64,000 bases of DNA from Scandinavium sp036271055 (GCF_036271055.1 NZ_DATBBJ010000066.1:56566-120565), one strand, 5' to 3'; positions 1-8,651 are shown, counted from the stretch's first letter. Notes: generated from the sequence alone by a model not told the origin. Translations and numbers: made by a program.

Positions 1-621
1 CGTCGCACAATAGCCGCCAACACGTTCAGCGCGGGTCAGCGATGCACTTTGCCCGCCAAGCCAGGCAATCCGTTGATGCCCTCGACGAATCAGATGCTCC
101 GTGATCATCTGCGACGCCTGCATGTTGTCAGGCCGTATCAAATCCACATCATCGAGATAGCTCGCTCGCGAGGCAAAGACCAGCGGGATGCCACTTTCAT
201 CAGCTTTGTCACGCAACTCAGCGCCCCTGTCTACCGCCCCGGCAATCACCACGCCGTCAACGCCCTGTGACACCAGCGTTTCGAAGCGTTGCAGCATGTG
301 CTCGCCTTTGCGTCCGCCCTGGGTGAGAAACACCATCTTTCCCTGCGACTCGAGCGCTTCAATCAGTCCGGCGGCCAGTTCTGCATAAAATGGCGCAGAC
401 AAATCGCCGACGATAAGACCAATCACACCCGACTGCCCTCCGCGCAGCGAAGCCGCCTGCCGGTTACGAACAAATCCGAGTTGTTCAATCGCAAGGCTTA
501 CCCTTTCACCCGTCGCAACGGAAATGCGCCCTTTGCCGCTTAACACCAGTGAGACGGTGGCAACCGAGACCCCCGCCGCATGCGCGACATCGTTGATGGT
601 GACTTTTTTTGCAATGGCCAT
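1..621 (-). CDS. malI: MalI, LacI-family repressor of malXY (3' end outside window)
   Basis: Transcriptional repressor of the divergent malX-malY genes. The first 207 codons are visible; the C-terminal part runs off the left edge. The start is the ATG read from 621 to 619, giving MAIAKKVTINDV. A LacI-type helix-turn-helix spans residues 7-27 (DVAHAAGVSVATVS) and is followed by the periplasmic-binding-protein-like effector domain (GVIGLIVGDLSAPFYAEL). The protein aligns closely with E. coli MalI over its whole visible length. It is divergent from malX, and the 173-base gap holds two palindromes matching the MalI operator, one of them close to its own start, so autoregulation is likely. The inducer is not known from the sequence. 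Confidence 0.95.
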   Translation of the reverse strand, partial: MAIAKKVTINDVAHAAGVSVATVSLVLSGKGRISVATGERVSLAIEQLGFVRNRQAASLRGGQSGVIGLIVGDLSAPFYAELAAGLIEALESQGKMVFLTQGGRKGEHMLQRFETLVSQGVDGVVIAGAVDRGAELRDKADESGIPLVFASRASYLDDVDLIRPDNMQASQMITEHLIRRGHQRIAWLGGQSASLTRAERVGGYCAT

Positions 622-646
622 GCGCCGCTTGCCACTCCTGTGTAGC

Positions 647-662
647 GATAAAACGTTTTATC
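647..662. promoter_or_regulatory. MalI operator, malI-proximal
   Basis: GATAAAACGTTTTATC is a perfect 16-base palindrome, identical to the operator described for E. coli MalI. It lies 26 bases upstream of the malI start and probably mediates autorepression. Confidence 0.85.
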
Positions 663-700
663 AATGGGTTATATTTATAAACCTTATTATCATTTCATTA

Positions 701-716
701 TGTGATTTTGCTCGCA
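701..716. promoter_or_regulatory. CRP-like site in the malI-malX gap
   Basis: TGTGA-TTTTGC-TCGCA matches the CRP consensus TGTGA-N6-TCACA with one mismatch. It sits between the two MalI operators, as expected for cAMP-dependent activation of malX and malI. Confidence 0.65.
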
Positions 717-725
717 CTAAAATTA

Positions 726-741
726 GGTAAAACGTTTTATC
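726..741. promoter_or_regulatory. MalI operator, malX-proximal
   Basis: GGTAAAACGTTTTATC is a one-mismatch version of the same palindrome, 54 bases upstream of malX. It is placed to block the malX promoter. Confidence 0.8.
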
Positions 742-794
742 TTTTCACTGCATTCTACAACTACAACAGTTTTATCAGAACAAGGAGTCGTTTT

Positions 795-2387
795 ATGACG
801 GCGAAAGCAGCACCTAAAACCACCGTCTGGGAATTTTTCCAGCAGTTGGGCAAGACCTTCATGTTGCCGGTGGCACTTCTCTCCTTCTGCGGGATTATGA
901 TGGGCATCGGCAGCTCGCTGAGCAGCCATGACGTCACGACTCTGCTGCCGTGGCTGGACACCCCGTTCCTGCAGGCCGTCTTTGTCTGGATGGGGAAAAT
1001 CGGCTCGTTTGCCTTTAGCTTCCTGCCAGTGATGTTTTGTATCGCTATCCCACTGGGCCTGGCGCGTGATAACAAGGGCGTTGCAGCCTTTGCCGGTTTC
1101 GTCGGTTATGCGGTCATGAATCTGTCAGTTAACTTCTGGCTGACGGCGAAAGGCATTCTGCCGACCACGGATGCGGCAATCCTGAAAGCCAATAACATTC
1201 AGAGCATTATCGGGATCCAGTCTATCGATACCGGTATTCTGGGTGCGGTCATTTGCGGCGTGATCGTCTGGATGCTGCATGAGCGTTTTCACACTATCCG
1301 CCTGCCGGATGCGCTGGCGTTCTTCGGCGGTACTCGCTTTGTTGCGATCATCACCACCGTCGTGATGGGTCTGGTTGGTCTGGCTATTCCTCTGATTTGG
1401 CCTTTCTTTGCGAAAGCGATTAACGGTCTGGGTTGGGTTATCAACGGCGCGGGCGAATTTGGTCCGATGATCTTTGGTACTGGCGAACGTCTGCTGTTAC
1501 CGTTCGGTCTGCAGCACATTCTGGTCGCGCTGATTCGCTTTACCGAAGCGGGTGGCACCATGGACGTTTGTGGTCACTCTGTAAGTGGCGCCCTGACCAT
1601 CTTCCAGGCGCAACTGAGCTGCCCTACTACCCAGGGCTTCTCTGAGAGCGCAACCCGCTTCCTGTCACAGGGTAAAATGCCTGCGTTCCTCGGCGGTCTG
1701 CCTGGTGCGGCGCTGGCGATGTATCACTGTGCTCGTCCGGAGAACCGTCATAAAATTAAAGGCCTGCTGATCTCCGGTGTGATTGCCTGTGTTGTCGGCG
1801 GTACTACTGAACCACTGGAATTCCTGTTCCTGTTCGTCGCACCGGTTCTGTTCGCTATCCACGCACTCCTGACTGGTCTGGGCTTCACGGTGATGGCTGT
1901 GCTGGGTGTGACCATCGGTAACACCGATGGCAACGTCATCGACTTCGTGGTATTCGGTATCCTGCATGGTCTGGCGACCAAATGGTATCTGGTGCCTGTT
2001 GTGGCAGCTATCTGGTTCGTCTCTTACTATGTCATCTTCCGCTTCGCCATCACCCGCTTTAACATTAAAACGCCAGGTCGCGACATTGAAACCGCATCCA
2101 GCGTAGAAAAAGCAGTCGAAGGCGTCATCGGTAAATCTGGCTATAACACCCCGGCTATTCTGGCAGCCCTGGGTGGCGCGGCGAACGTCACCAGTCTCGA
2201 TAACTGCCTGACGCGCCTGCGTCTCAACGTGGAAGACATGGACAAGGTTGATGCCGATGCGCTGAAAGCCAACCGTGCGATTGGCGTGGTGAAGCTCAAC
2301 CAGCACAGTTTGCAGGTGGTGATTGGGCCGCAGGTGCAGTCGGTGAAAGATGAAATCGCTTCATTGATGGGCCCGGTTCAGGCATAA
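795..2387 (+). CDS. malX: MalX, PTS EIICB component (maltose/glucose type)
   Basis: Inner-membrane sugar permease and phosphotransferase of the PTS glucose superfamily. The start at 795 (MTAKAAPKTTVWEFFQQ) has the ribosome site AAGGAG 8 bases upstream and gives 530 residues, the E. coli MalX length; longer upstream starts lack a ribosome site. The EIIC part (about residues 15-430) has many hydrophobic segments and the motif GTTEPLEFLF. The C-terminal EIIB domain carries the phosphorylated cysteine in TSLDNCLTRLRL. Known MalX moves glucose and maltose by facilitated diffusion, and its natural substrate is unsettled. It is followed 69 bases later by malY and is controlled by MalI and probably CRP. 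Confidence 0.95.
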   Translation: MTAKAAPKTTVWEFFQQLGKTFMLPVALLSFCGIMMGIGSSLSSHDVTTLLPWLDTPFLQAVFVWMGKIGSFAFSFLPVMFCIAIPLGLARDNKGVAAFAGFVGYAVMNLSVNFWLTAKGILPTTDAAILKANNIQSIIGIQSIDTGILGAVICGVIVWMLHERFHTIRLPDALAFFGGTRFVAIITTVVMGLVGLAIPLIWPFFAKAINGLGWVINGAGEFGPMIFGTGERLLLPFGLQHILVALIRFTEAGGTMDVCGHSVSGALTIFQAQLSCPTTQGFSESATRFLSQGKMPAFLGGLPGAALAMYHCARPENRHKIKGLLISGVIACVVGGTTEPLEFLFLFVAPVLFAIHALLTGLGFTVMAVLGVTIGNTDGNVIDFVVFGILHGLATKWYLVPVVAAIWFVSYYVIFRFAITRFNIKTPGRDIETASSVEKAVEGVIGKSGYNTPAILAALGGAANVTSLDNCLTRLRLNVEDMDKVDADALKANRAIGVVKLNQHSLQVVIGPQVQSVKDEIASLMGPVQA

Positions 2388-2456
2388 ATCTCCTTTCCCC
2401 CTTCGTCCTGAAGGGGGACAATATTCCCCACCCGAATGACAGAAATGGAGTTTCCG

Positions 2457-3629
2457 ATGTTTGATTTCTCGACGGTTGTCGACCGCCACGGCACCTGGTG
2501 TACTCAGTGGGATTACGTCGCGGACCGTTTCGGCACAGCCGATTTGCTGCCTTTCACCATCTCCGATATGGATTTCGCCACCGCCCCGTGCGTGCTGGAA
2601 GCGATCAGTCAGCGCCTGAGCCACGGCGTCCTTGGTTACAGTCGCTGGAAAAACGACGAATTCCTGGGGGCCATTCAACACTGGTTCCAGAAGCGTTTTA
2701 ACAGCGCTATCGATAGCCAACACATTGTGTACGGCCCGTCCGTTATCTACATGGTTTCGCAGATGATCCGCCAGTGGTCTGATGTGGGCGACGGAATTGT
2801 GGTACACACTCCGGCCTATGATGCTTTCTATAAAGCCATTGAAGGAAATCAGCGCGTCATCGCCGCTGTGCCTTTGCATCAAACGGCCGAAGGCTGGCAG
2901 TGTGATATGGCGTTGCTTGAGAGCGTGCTCGCCGAACCGCGCAACAAAATTCTGCTGCTGTGCAGCCCACATAACCCGACCGGCAAAGTATGGACGCGTG
3001 AAGAACTGACCACGATTGCGGCGCTGTGCCAGAAGCACGGCGTGAAGGTTATCAGCGATGAAATTCATATGGATATGACGTGGAACGGGCGTCGGCATAT
3101 TCCCTGGTGCGACGTTGCACAGACCGATTGGGCGCTGTTTACGTCAGGCTCCAAAAGCTTCAACATTCCGGCACTGACCGGCGCATATGGCCTGATTGGC
3201 GAGGAAACGTCACGCGAGGGTTATCTTAGCGCTCTGAAGAACCGTGATGGCTTGTCGTCCCCGTCCATTCCCGCCGTTGTGGCACATATCGCCGCTTACG
3301 AGCAAGGCGAACCGTGGCTGGATGCGCTGCGCGAATATCTGCAACAGAATATGCAGTTCATTGCTCGTGAACTGAACGGTGCGTTCCCGGAGTTGAACTG
3401 GCAGCCGCCAGAGTCGACTTATCTGGCGTGGATTGATTTACGCCCACTGCACATTGACGACAAACTGCTACAAAAAGTGCTTATCGAGCAGCAAAAAGTC
3501 GCCATTATGCCGGGATATACCTACGGTGAAGAAGGCAACGGCTTTGTCCGTCTGAACGCAGGTTGCCCGCGCAGCAAACTCGAACTCGGGGTACAAGGGC
3601 TGATCAACGCCCTTCACGCCACCCGCTGA
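2457..3629 (+). CDS. malY: MalY, PLP-dependent cystathionine beta-lyase and MalT antagonist
   Basis: Fold-type I PLP enzyme of 390 residues. The start at 2457 (MFDFSTVVDRHGTWC) matches E. coli MalY and has ATGGAG upstream; the seven codons in front are not conserved. The PLP lysine is in TSGSKSFNIPAL, and SDEIHMD holds the cofactor-binding aspartate. In E. coli it has beta C-S lyase activity and separately binds and inhibits the activator MalT. It probably shares a transcript with malX. Nothing in the sequence suggests loss of either function. Confidence 0.95.
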   Translation: MFDFSTVVDRHGTWCTQWDYVADRFGTADLLPFTISDMDFATAPCVLEAISQRLSHGVLGYSRWKNDEFLGAIQHWFQKRFNSAIDSQHIVYGPSVIYMVSQMIRQWSDVGDGIVVHTPAYDAFYKAIEGNQRVIAAVPLHQTAEGWQCDMALLESVLAEPRNKILLLCSPHNPTGKVWTREELTTIAALCQKHGVKVISDEIHMDMTWNGRRHIPWCDVAQTDWALFTSGSKSFNIPALTGAYGLIGEETSREGYLSALKNRDGLSSPSIPAVVAHIAAYEQGEPWLDALREYLQQNMQFIARELNGAFPELNWQPPESTYLAWIDLRPLHIDDKLLQKVLIEQQKVAIMPGYTYGEEGNGFVRLNAGCPRSKLELGVQGLINALHATR

Positions 3630-3631
3630 AA

Positions 3632-3665
3632 ATGTTGCGCAACGAATATTTTAGTTGCGCAACAT
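3632..3665. repeat. Two GTTGCGCAAC palindromes forming a 12-base inverted repeat
   Basis: ATGTTGCGCAAC (3632-3643) and GTTGCGCAACAT (3654-3665) are exact reverse complements around a 10-base AT-rich spacer. Each arm also contains the 10-base palindrome GTTGCGCAAC. The palindrome centres are 20 bases apart, about two helical turns. The repeat lies just after malY and directly upstream of the add promoter, so it could be a double operator or a weak hairpin terminator of malXY. There is no clear T-run after it. Confidence 0.7.
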
Positions 3666-3688
3666 AGCTTTCTGCCCCGCTACCGCTT

Positions 3689-3694
3689 TATAAT
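3689..3694 (+). promoter_or_regulatory. Probable add promoter -10
   Basis: A perfect TATAAT lies 35 bases upstream of the add start. The hexamer expected at -35 (around 3666-3671, AGCTTT) is poor, so the promoter may need an activator. Confidence 0.5.
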
Positions 3695-3728
3695 GTGTCG
3701 CACTTTACCTAAAAATAAGAGTGCGACC

Positions 3729-4730
3729 ATGATTCACAAAGATCTGCCCCTGACAGACATTCACCGTCACCTCGACGGTAACATTCGTGCGCAAACCATC
3801 CTCGAACTCGGTCAACAGCACAATATTGCGCTTCCCGCCTCTACTCTCGATTCTCTGCGCCCACACGTGCAGGTCACCAGTCTTGAACCGGATCTCGTGA
3901 GTTTCCTCACCAAACTCGACTGGGGCGTGAAAGTGCTCGCCGATTTAGACGCTTGCCGTCGCGTGGCCTATGAAAATATTGAAGATGCGGCTCGCAATGG
4001 CTTGCACTACGTTGAGCTGCGTTTTTCCCCAGGTTATATGGCGATGACGCACAACCTGCCGGTTGCCGGCGTGGTTGAAGCCGTAATTGCGGGCGTTCAA
4101 CAAGGCTGCCGTGATTTCCCGGTTCAGGCGAAACTGATTGGTATTATGAGTCGCACCTTTGGCGAAGCCGCCTGCGAGCAAGAACTCAACGCCCTGCTTG
4201 CGCATCGCGATGGCATTACGGCACTCGATCTGGCTGGCGATGAACTCGGTTTCCCGGGCAGCCTGTTCCTCAACCATTTCAATCGCGCTCGTGACGCTGG
4301 GTGGCACATCACCGTACACGCAGGCGAAGCGGCGGGCCCGGAAAGCATCTGGCAGGCGATTCGTGAACTGGGTGCAGAGCGTATCGGCCACGGTGTGAAA
4401 GCGGTAGAAGACGCGGCATTGATGGATTTCCTCGCGGAACAACGTATCGGGATTGAATCCTGTCTGACGTCGAATATTCAGACCAGCACTGTGCCATCGT
4501 TGGCACGTCATCCGTTGAAAACCTTCCTTGAACACGGCGTACTGGCAACGTTGAATACCGACGATCCGGCGGTTCAGGGCATCGACATTATTCACGAGTA
4601 CGAAGTCGCTGCCCCGGCTGCGGGTCTGTCTGCTGCGCAAATTCGTCAGGCACAGATCAACGGACTGGAAATTGCGTTCCTCTCGGCGCAGGAAAAACAG
4701 GCGCTGATGGCGAAAGTTAAAGCGGCTTGA
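3729..4730 (+). CDS. add: Adenosine deaminase
   Basis: Cytoplasmic zinc hydrolase converting adenosine and deoxyadenosine to inosine and deoxyinosine in purine salvage. The start at 3729 (MIHKDLPLTDIHRHLDGN) gives 333 residues, the E. coli length. The zinc ligands HRH are near residues 12-14, HAGEA near 197-201, and NTDDP near 277-281. IGHGVK is also conserved. It is monocistronic, with its own -10 and a strong terminator at 4748, and an unusual inverted repeat stands just upstream. It fits with punC and purR further along as purine metabolism genes. Confidence 0.97.
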   Translation: MIHKDLPLTDIHRHLDGNIRAQTILELGQQHNIALPASTLDSLRPHVQVTSLEPDLVSFLTKLDWGVKVLADLDACRRVAYENIEDAARNGLHYVELRFSPGYMAMTHNLPVAGVVEAVIAGVQQGCRDFPVQAKLIGIMSRTFGEAACEQELNALLAHRDGITALDLAGDELGFPGSLFLNHFNRARDAGWHITVHAGEAAGPESIWQAIRELGAERIGHGVKAVEDAALMDFLAEQRIGIESCLTSNIQTSTVPSLARHPLKTFLEHGVLATLNTDDPAVQGIDIIHEYEVAAPAAGLSAAQIRQAQINGLEIAFLSAQEKQALMAKVKAA

Positions 4731-4747
4731 GATCTTTGTGACGCAAA

Positions 4748-4775
4748 AAAGCCGCTCAGTGAGCGGCTTTCTCGT
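4748..4775. terminator. add terminator, shared with ydgJ
   Basis: GCCGCTC-AGT-GAGCGGC with flanking A and T runs; it can serve both add and the converging ydgJ. Confidence 0.85.
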
Positions 4776-4794
4776 CTGTAAAAACAGAATGTAA

Positions 4795-5835
4795 TCAGGT
4801 CAGGCTCAATGTGGAACGATGCTTAGCCGATTCAATCCCTAATTCAATCAATTCCATAATCTGAATCGCCTGGCTTGCCGGAACCGGGTTTTCACCGCTG
4901 CCGTTTAGTGCATCGCGGATGCCTGCGTAATACGCCGGATAGTTGCCTGGCACTGTCAGCCAGGTCTCTTCCGTACGATCATCGCCATCCACACGCGTCA
5001 CCACACCATCCCGCATGTCATAGCCCCAATCTTCTTGCGGCAGTCGCTCGCCATTTTTCAGGCGTTCTTCCTGCGGATCGAGACCATATTTCACATAGCT
5101 CGCACGCGTGCCGTGGACGATATAACGCGCCGATTCCGCTGCGGCGAGCAACGTACCATGTAAGACAACACGACGCTGTGGGTAGGTCAAGACAGCATGG
5201 AAATAGTCCGTAGATTGTGCGCCCGGGCGAAGCTGCGCCAGATCTACTGTCAGACTGACCGGAAGTCCAAACAGATTGACGGCCTGGTCGAGCAGATGCG
5301 GGGCCAAATCGTACCAGATGCCACTGCCCGGACCGCCCTGTTCGCGCCAGCGGTTACGCACTTCCGGACGATAGCGGTCAAAATGCGATTCAAAGAACGT
5401 CACTTCCCCGAGTGTGCCTTCTGCGATCAACGCTTTAACTGTCAGGAAGTCGCTGTCCCAGCGGCGGTTGTGGAATACGGAAAGCAGGCGTCCAAGGCTG
5501 CGAGCCAATGCATCCAACTCACGCGCTTGTGACAGTGTCACCGTAAATGGTTTATCCACCACCACGTGCTTACCCGCTTCCAGCGCGGCTTTCGCCAAAG
5601 GGAAATGGGTATCGTTCGGGGTAGGAATGACAATCAAATCAATGCTGGGATCGTTGAACAAATTCTTGGGCTCAGAGACAACTTTTACGCCCGGCCAGTC
5701 TACTTTGACCTTCGCTTCATCACTGCTGGAGACAGCGGCTAATTCCATTCCCGGCGTTCCGCTGATAAGCGGTGCGTGGAAGGTTTTACTCGCATAGCCA
5801 TAGCCAATTAATCCGACCCGGATAGTGTCACTCAT
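4795..5835 (-). CDS. ydgJ: YdgJ, Gfo/Idh/MocA-family oxidoreductase
   Basis: Predicted NAD(P)-dependent dehydrogenase of 346 residues; its substrate is unknown. The start at 5835 (MSDTIRVGLIGYGYASK) matches E. coli YdgJ; a longer reading to 5916 adds 27 poorly conserved residues. The Rossmann motif GLIGYGYAS is at residues 8-16, the catalytic-lysine motif VVDKPFT is near residue 95, and GPGSGIWYDLAPHLLD is typical of the C-terminal domain. It is a single gene facing add and sharing its terminator. Confidence 0.93.
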   Translation of the reverse strand: MSDTIRVGLIGYGYASKTFHAPLISGTPGMELAAVSSSDEAKVKVDWPGVKVVSEPKNLFNDPSIDLIVIPTPNDTHFPLAKAALEAGKHVVVDKPFTVTLSQARELDALARSLGRLLSVFHNRRWDSDFLTVKALIAEGTLGEVTFFESHFDRYRPEVRNRWREQGGPGSGIWYDLAPHLLDQAVNLFGLPVSLTVDLAQLRPGAQSTDYFHAVLTYPQRRVVLHGTLLAAAESARYIVHGTRASYVKYGLDPQEERLKNGERLPQEDWGYDMRDGVVTRVDGDDRTEETWLTVPGNYPAYYAGIRDALNGSGENPVPASQAIQIMELIELGIESAKHRSTLSLT

Positions 5836-6048
5836 GTTATCGCCCTCATCTGTGGATGCCTGCCATTTCACAACATCTGCAAGATGCTCACAACTCATTA
5901 TTAACAATATCCCCACATCTGCGGCTCCCGGCGCTGCAACTTTCAGCGACTGGTGAAAAATAACACTAAATTATGCGGCTCTGCCCTGGCCCAAACGCAA
6001 TGTTCCTGGTAACATTTCGCCCCTGGATTCTTTTGGACATTGATTGTT

Positions 6049-6186
6049 ATGACTATGGTATTTAATCGCATTGTCGAGCTGATTGGCTGGATTGTGCTGG
6101 GGGTTTGCTTTTTGCTGCTCATTGCAGCGCATCACATTGATAACTACAAGCCACCCGAACCTGTTGTCGCCGCGCAAACGAAGTAA
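6049..6186 (+). CDS. blr: Blr, small inner-membrane division-associated protein
   Basis: 45-residue single-pass membrane protein (IVELIGWIVLGVCFLLLIAAHHIDNY, hydrophobic core about residues 8-27). It has the HIDNYKPPE tail matching E. coli Blr (HIDNYQPPE). A second ATG at 6055 would give 43 residues and is equally possible. In E. coli it binds the divisome and influences tolerance to beta-lactams and low osmolarity. It lies where synteny predicts, after divergent ydgJ, but is separated from cnu by an inserted glycosidase gene. Confidence 0.85.
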   Translation: MTMVFNRIVELIGWIVLGVCFLLLIAAHHIDNYKPPEPVVAAQTK

Positions 6187-6215
6187 ATCTCAGAAAGTGA
6201 CTTCGGTCGCAACTA

Positions 6216-6242
6216 TGTAACCGGTTTCTGAAACCGGTTGCA
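6216..6242. promoter_or_regulatory. Double AscG/GalR-type operator before the phospho-beta-glucosidase gene
   Basis: TGTAACCGGTTTC (6216-6228) and TGAAACCGGTTGCA (6229-6242) abut to make a near-perfect 27-base inverted repeat. Each half resembles the AscG site TGAAACCGGTTTCA. The right half overlaps the probable -35 TTGCAG (6238-6243), and an 18-base gap leads to TACACT (6262-6267), so a bound LacI-family repressor would occlude the promoter. No LacI-family gene adjoins it. Confidence 0.65.
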
Positions 6243-6296
6243 GACTCTCATCCTCACTCCTTACACTGCTTTTATCTCATCGATAAGGAGCATGTA

Positions 6297-7697
6297 ATGG
6301 CTGCATTTCCGAAAGACTTTCTCTGGGGCGCTGCGACTGCGGCGTATCAAGTAGAAGGCGCGCACAATGAAGATGGCAAAGGGCTTTCCATCTGGGACGT
6401 CTTCTCGCATCTTCCCGGCACAACCTATCAGAACACCAACGGCGACGTCGCAGTCGATCACTATCACCGCATGCAGGAAGACGTGGCGCTGATGGCCGAA
6501 ATGGGCCTGCAAAGTTACCGTTTCTCGATCTCCTGGCCTCGTCTGTTGCCTCAAGGGCGCGGTGACGTGAATGAGGCTGGCGTGAAGTTTTACAGCGATT
6601 TGATAGACACCCTGCTCGCACACAACATTGTGCCGATGATCACCCTCTACCATTGGGACCTGCCGCAAGCACTACAGGATGAAGGTGGCTGGGAAGTCCG
6701 TACCACCGCCGAAGCGTTCGAAGAATACGCGCGCCTGTGTTATTCGCGCTATGGCGACCGCGTGAAGCTGTGGGCTACGTTCAACGAAACCATTGTCTTT
6801 ATCGGTCATGGTTATATTACAGGCAGCCATCCCCCTTCTGTACGTTCACCGGCACGTGCCGTGCAAGCCTGTCATCAGGTGTTTATCGCCCATGCGCTGG
6901 CGGTGAAAGCCTTCCGGGAGATGAACGTTCCAGGCGAAATCGGCTTTGTTAACGTGTTACAGCCCCATACGGCACTGACCAACAGCCCGGAAGACCGCAT
7001 CGCCACAGAACTTGCCGACGCGATCCACACTCACTGGTTGTACGATCCGGTACTGAAAGGTCATTATCCAGAAGCGTTGCTCGCTCAGACACAAGCCCTG
7101 TGGGACGTTCCCCGCTTTGAGCCGGGTGATGACGAGCTGCTGCGCAACAATATCTGCGACTTTATCGGCCTGAATTACTATCGTCGAGAAACGGTTGTCG
7201 CCAATCCTGGCGAAACCAAAACCGCCAGCAACCACAATGGTGAACCGAACAGCGGCAGCGAATTTGGCTTTAAAGACCTGTTCAAATTCGTGCGCAACCC
7301 CGATGGCGTGTACACCGACTGGGACTGGGAAATCTGGCCGCAGGGGTTAACTGACGGCATCATGATGATTAAAGATCGTTACGGTGATATTCCCATGTAC
7401 ATCACTGAAAATGGTCTCGGAGCCAAAGACCCTATTATCGACGGTGAAATTGTCGATCAGCCACGCATTGACTATTTAGGGATGCATATCGAGGCAATGG
7501 AGAAAGCGATCGCTCTGGGAGCTGATGTTCGTGGATATTACCCGTGGTCGTTTATCGATTTATTGAGCTGGCTGAATGGCTACAAAAAGCAGTACGGCTT
7601 TGTTTATGTTGATCACAATCAAAATCTGGCGCGTAAACGTAAGAAGAGTTTTTATTGGTATCAAAACGTCATTGCCACCCACGGCGAGCAACGTTAA
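6297..7697 (+). CDS. 6-phospho-beta-glucosidase, glycoside hydrolase family 1
   Basis: 466-residue cytoplasmic GH1 enzyme with TIM-barrel motifs. The start ATG at 6297 follows AAGGAG. The acid/base glutamate is in ATFNETIV (about residue 166) and the nucleophile in YITENG (about residue 367). Near the C-terminus SWLNGYKKQY gives S-x6-K-x-Y, the phosphate-binding signature of 6-phospho-beta-glycosidases; plain beta-glucosidases have Glu-Trp there. It therefore probably cleaves PTS-phosphorylated cellobiose, salicin or arbutin. No PTS permease of that class adjoins it. E. coli lacks it at this site, so it was gained here or lost there. Confidence 0.9.
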   Translation: MAAFPKDFLWGAATAAYQVEGAHNEDGKGLSIWDVFSHLPGTTYQNTNGDVAVDHYHRMQEDVALMAEMGLQSYRFSISWPRLLPQGRGDVNEAGVKFYSDLIDTLLAHNIVPMITLYHWDLPQALQDEGGWEVRTTAEAFEEYARLCYSRYGDRVKLWATFNETIVFIGHGYITGSHPPSVRSPARAVQACHQVFIAHALAVKAFREMNVPGEIGFVNVLQPHTALTNSPEDRIATELADAIHTHWLYDPVLKGHYPEALLAQTQALWDVPRFEPGDDELLRNNICDFIGLNYYRRETVVANPGETKTASNHNGEPNSGSEFGFKDLFKFVRNPDGVYTDWDWEIWPQGLTDGIMMIKDRYGDIPMYITENGLGAKDPIIDGEIVDQPRIDYLGMHIEAMEKAIALGADVRGYYPWSFIDLLSWLNGYKKQYGFVYVDHNQNLARKRKKSFYWYQNVIATHGEQR

Positions 7698-7708
7698 TCC
7701 CTCTCTCC

Positions 7709-7736
7709 AGGCGCCGTCTGGCGCCTGATATTTTGC
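7709..7736 (+). terminator. Hairpin after the phospho-beta-glucosidase gene
   Basis: AGGCGCC-GTCT-GGCGCCT followed by a short T-rich stretch (GATATTTT). Confidence 0.55.
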
Positions 7737-7921
7737 GAAGAAAAATCTTAATTTAAATCCAACGGCACAAGAATCATCTCCCGGGCTTGTTTTTAGTATT
7801 TATAGCCTAAATAATATTTCGGAATCACGTTGCCATGCCCTACAACTGCATCGGGAAAACGTGGCCACTTTCATATTATTTCTATAATAAATACAACACC
7901 ATAAAAGGGATATTCACGCAT

Positions 7922-8137
7922 ATGACCGTTCAGGACTATTTATTAAAATTCCGAAAAATCAGTTCGCTGGAAAGTCTGGAAAAACTCTTTGACCACCTTA
8001 ATTACTCTTTGGACGATACCCAGGAGATCGTGAATATGTATCGCGCGGCTGATCACCGTCGTGCGGAGCTGGTTTCGGGTGGTCGTTTATACGATATCGG
8101 CCAGGTGCCAAAGACAGTCTGGCGCTACGTGCAATAA
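7922..8137 (+). CDS. cnu: Cnu (YdgT), Hha/YmoA-family H-NS co-regulator
   Basis: 71-residue all-helical protein, nearly identical to E. coli Cnu (MTVQDYLLKFRKISSLESLEKL, then RAADHRRAELVSGGRLYD). It binds H-NS and StpA to modulate silencing of horizontally acquired and AT-rich genes, and binds near oriC. The start at 7922 is chosen by family; an in-frame extension to 7835 has no family support. The AT-rich upstream region (7737-7921) presumably holds its promoter. Confidence 0.96.
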   Translation: MTVQDYLLKFRKISSLESLEKLFDHLNYSLDDTQEIVNMYRAADHRRAELVSGGRLYDIGQVPKTVWRYVQ

Positions 8138-8210
8138 AAACTGTTTTCTCAAGCGTCAGTTGCTTATACTCTCGCCCTGATTTTTGACTGACGCTAATTC
8201 AGGAGAAGGC

Positions 8211-8651
8211 ATGTCCACAGAACCCGCAGAACGTATTGGTGGCTGGTTGCTCGCCCCGCTTGCCTGGCTGTTGGTGGCTTTGCTCAGCGCCTCATTAGCT
8301 GTTCTGTTGTATGTCGGTGTGCTGGTTTCTCCTTCCGCACGTGCTCACCTGGCAGCGTTAACAACAACCAATTTGAGCCTGTGGATCCTTTCACTGGTCT
8401 TCGCTGTCGCTATGTGTTGTTACACGCTTTGGCTGACCGCTGCGTTCTTCAAACGCCGTAAGCTGGTGCCGAAGCATTACATCATTTGGCTGTTGATTTC
8501 CGTGCTGTTAGCGGTGAAGGCATTTGCTTTCGCACCAGTCTCGGACGCCATGGCCCTGCGCCAGTTACTGTTCCCGTTACTGGCGACTGCGCTGCTGGTG
8601 CCGTACTTCAAGCGCTCGACACGTGTTAAACGCACTTTCGTCAATCCGTAA
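8211..8651 (+). CDS. ydgK: YdgK, inner-membrane protein of unknown function
   Basis: 146-residue membrane protein, DUF2569-type, with about four hydrophobic segments (residues 10-35, 48-72, 88-106, 118-132). The start at 8211 (MSTEPAERIGGWLLAPLAWLL) follows AGGAGA at a good distance. It resembles E. coli YdgK along its length, notably FKRRKLVPKHYIIWLLISVLLAV. It lies between cnu and rsxA, the conserved order. No reaction can be assigned. Confidence 0.9.
   Translation: MSTEPAERIGGWLLAPLAWLLVALLSASLAVLLYVGVLVSPSARAHLAALTTTNLSLWILSLVFAVAMCCYTLWLTAAFFKRRKLVPKHYIIWLLISVLLAVKAFAFAPVSDAMALRQLLFPLLATALLVPYFKRSTRVKRTFVNP

Noticed and set aside
1665..2306. 213-codon minus-strand frame opposite malX
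   Set aside because: Shadow frame in a clearly coding malX region, with no start context and no family resemblance.
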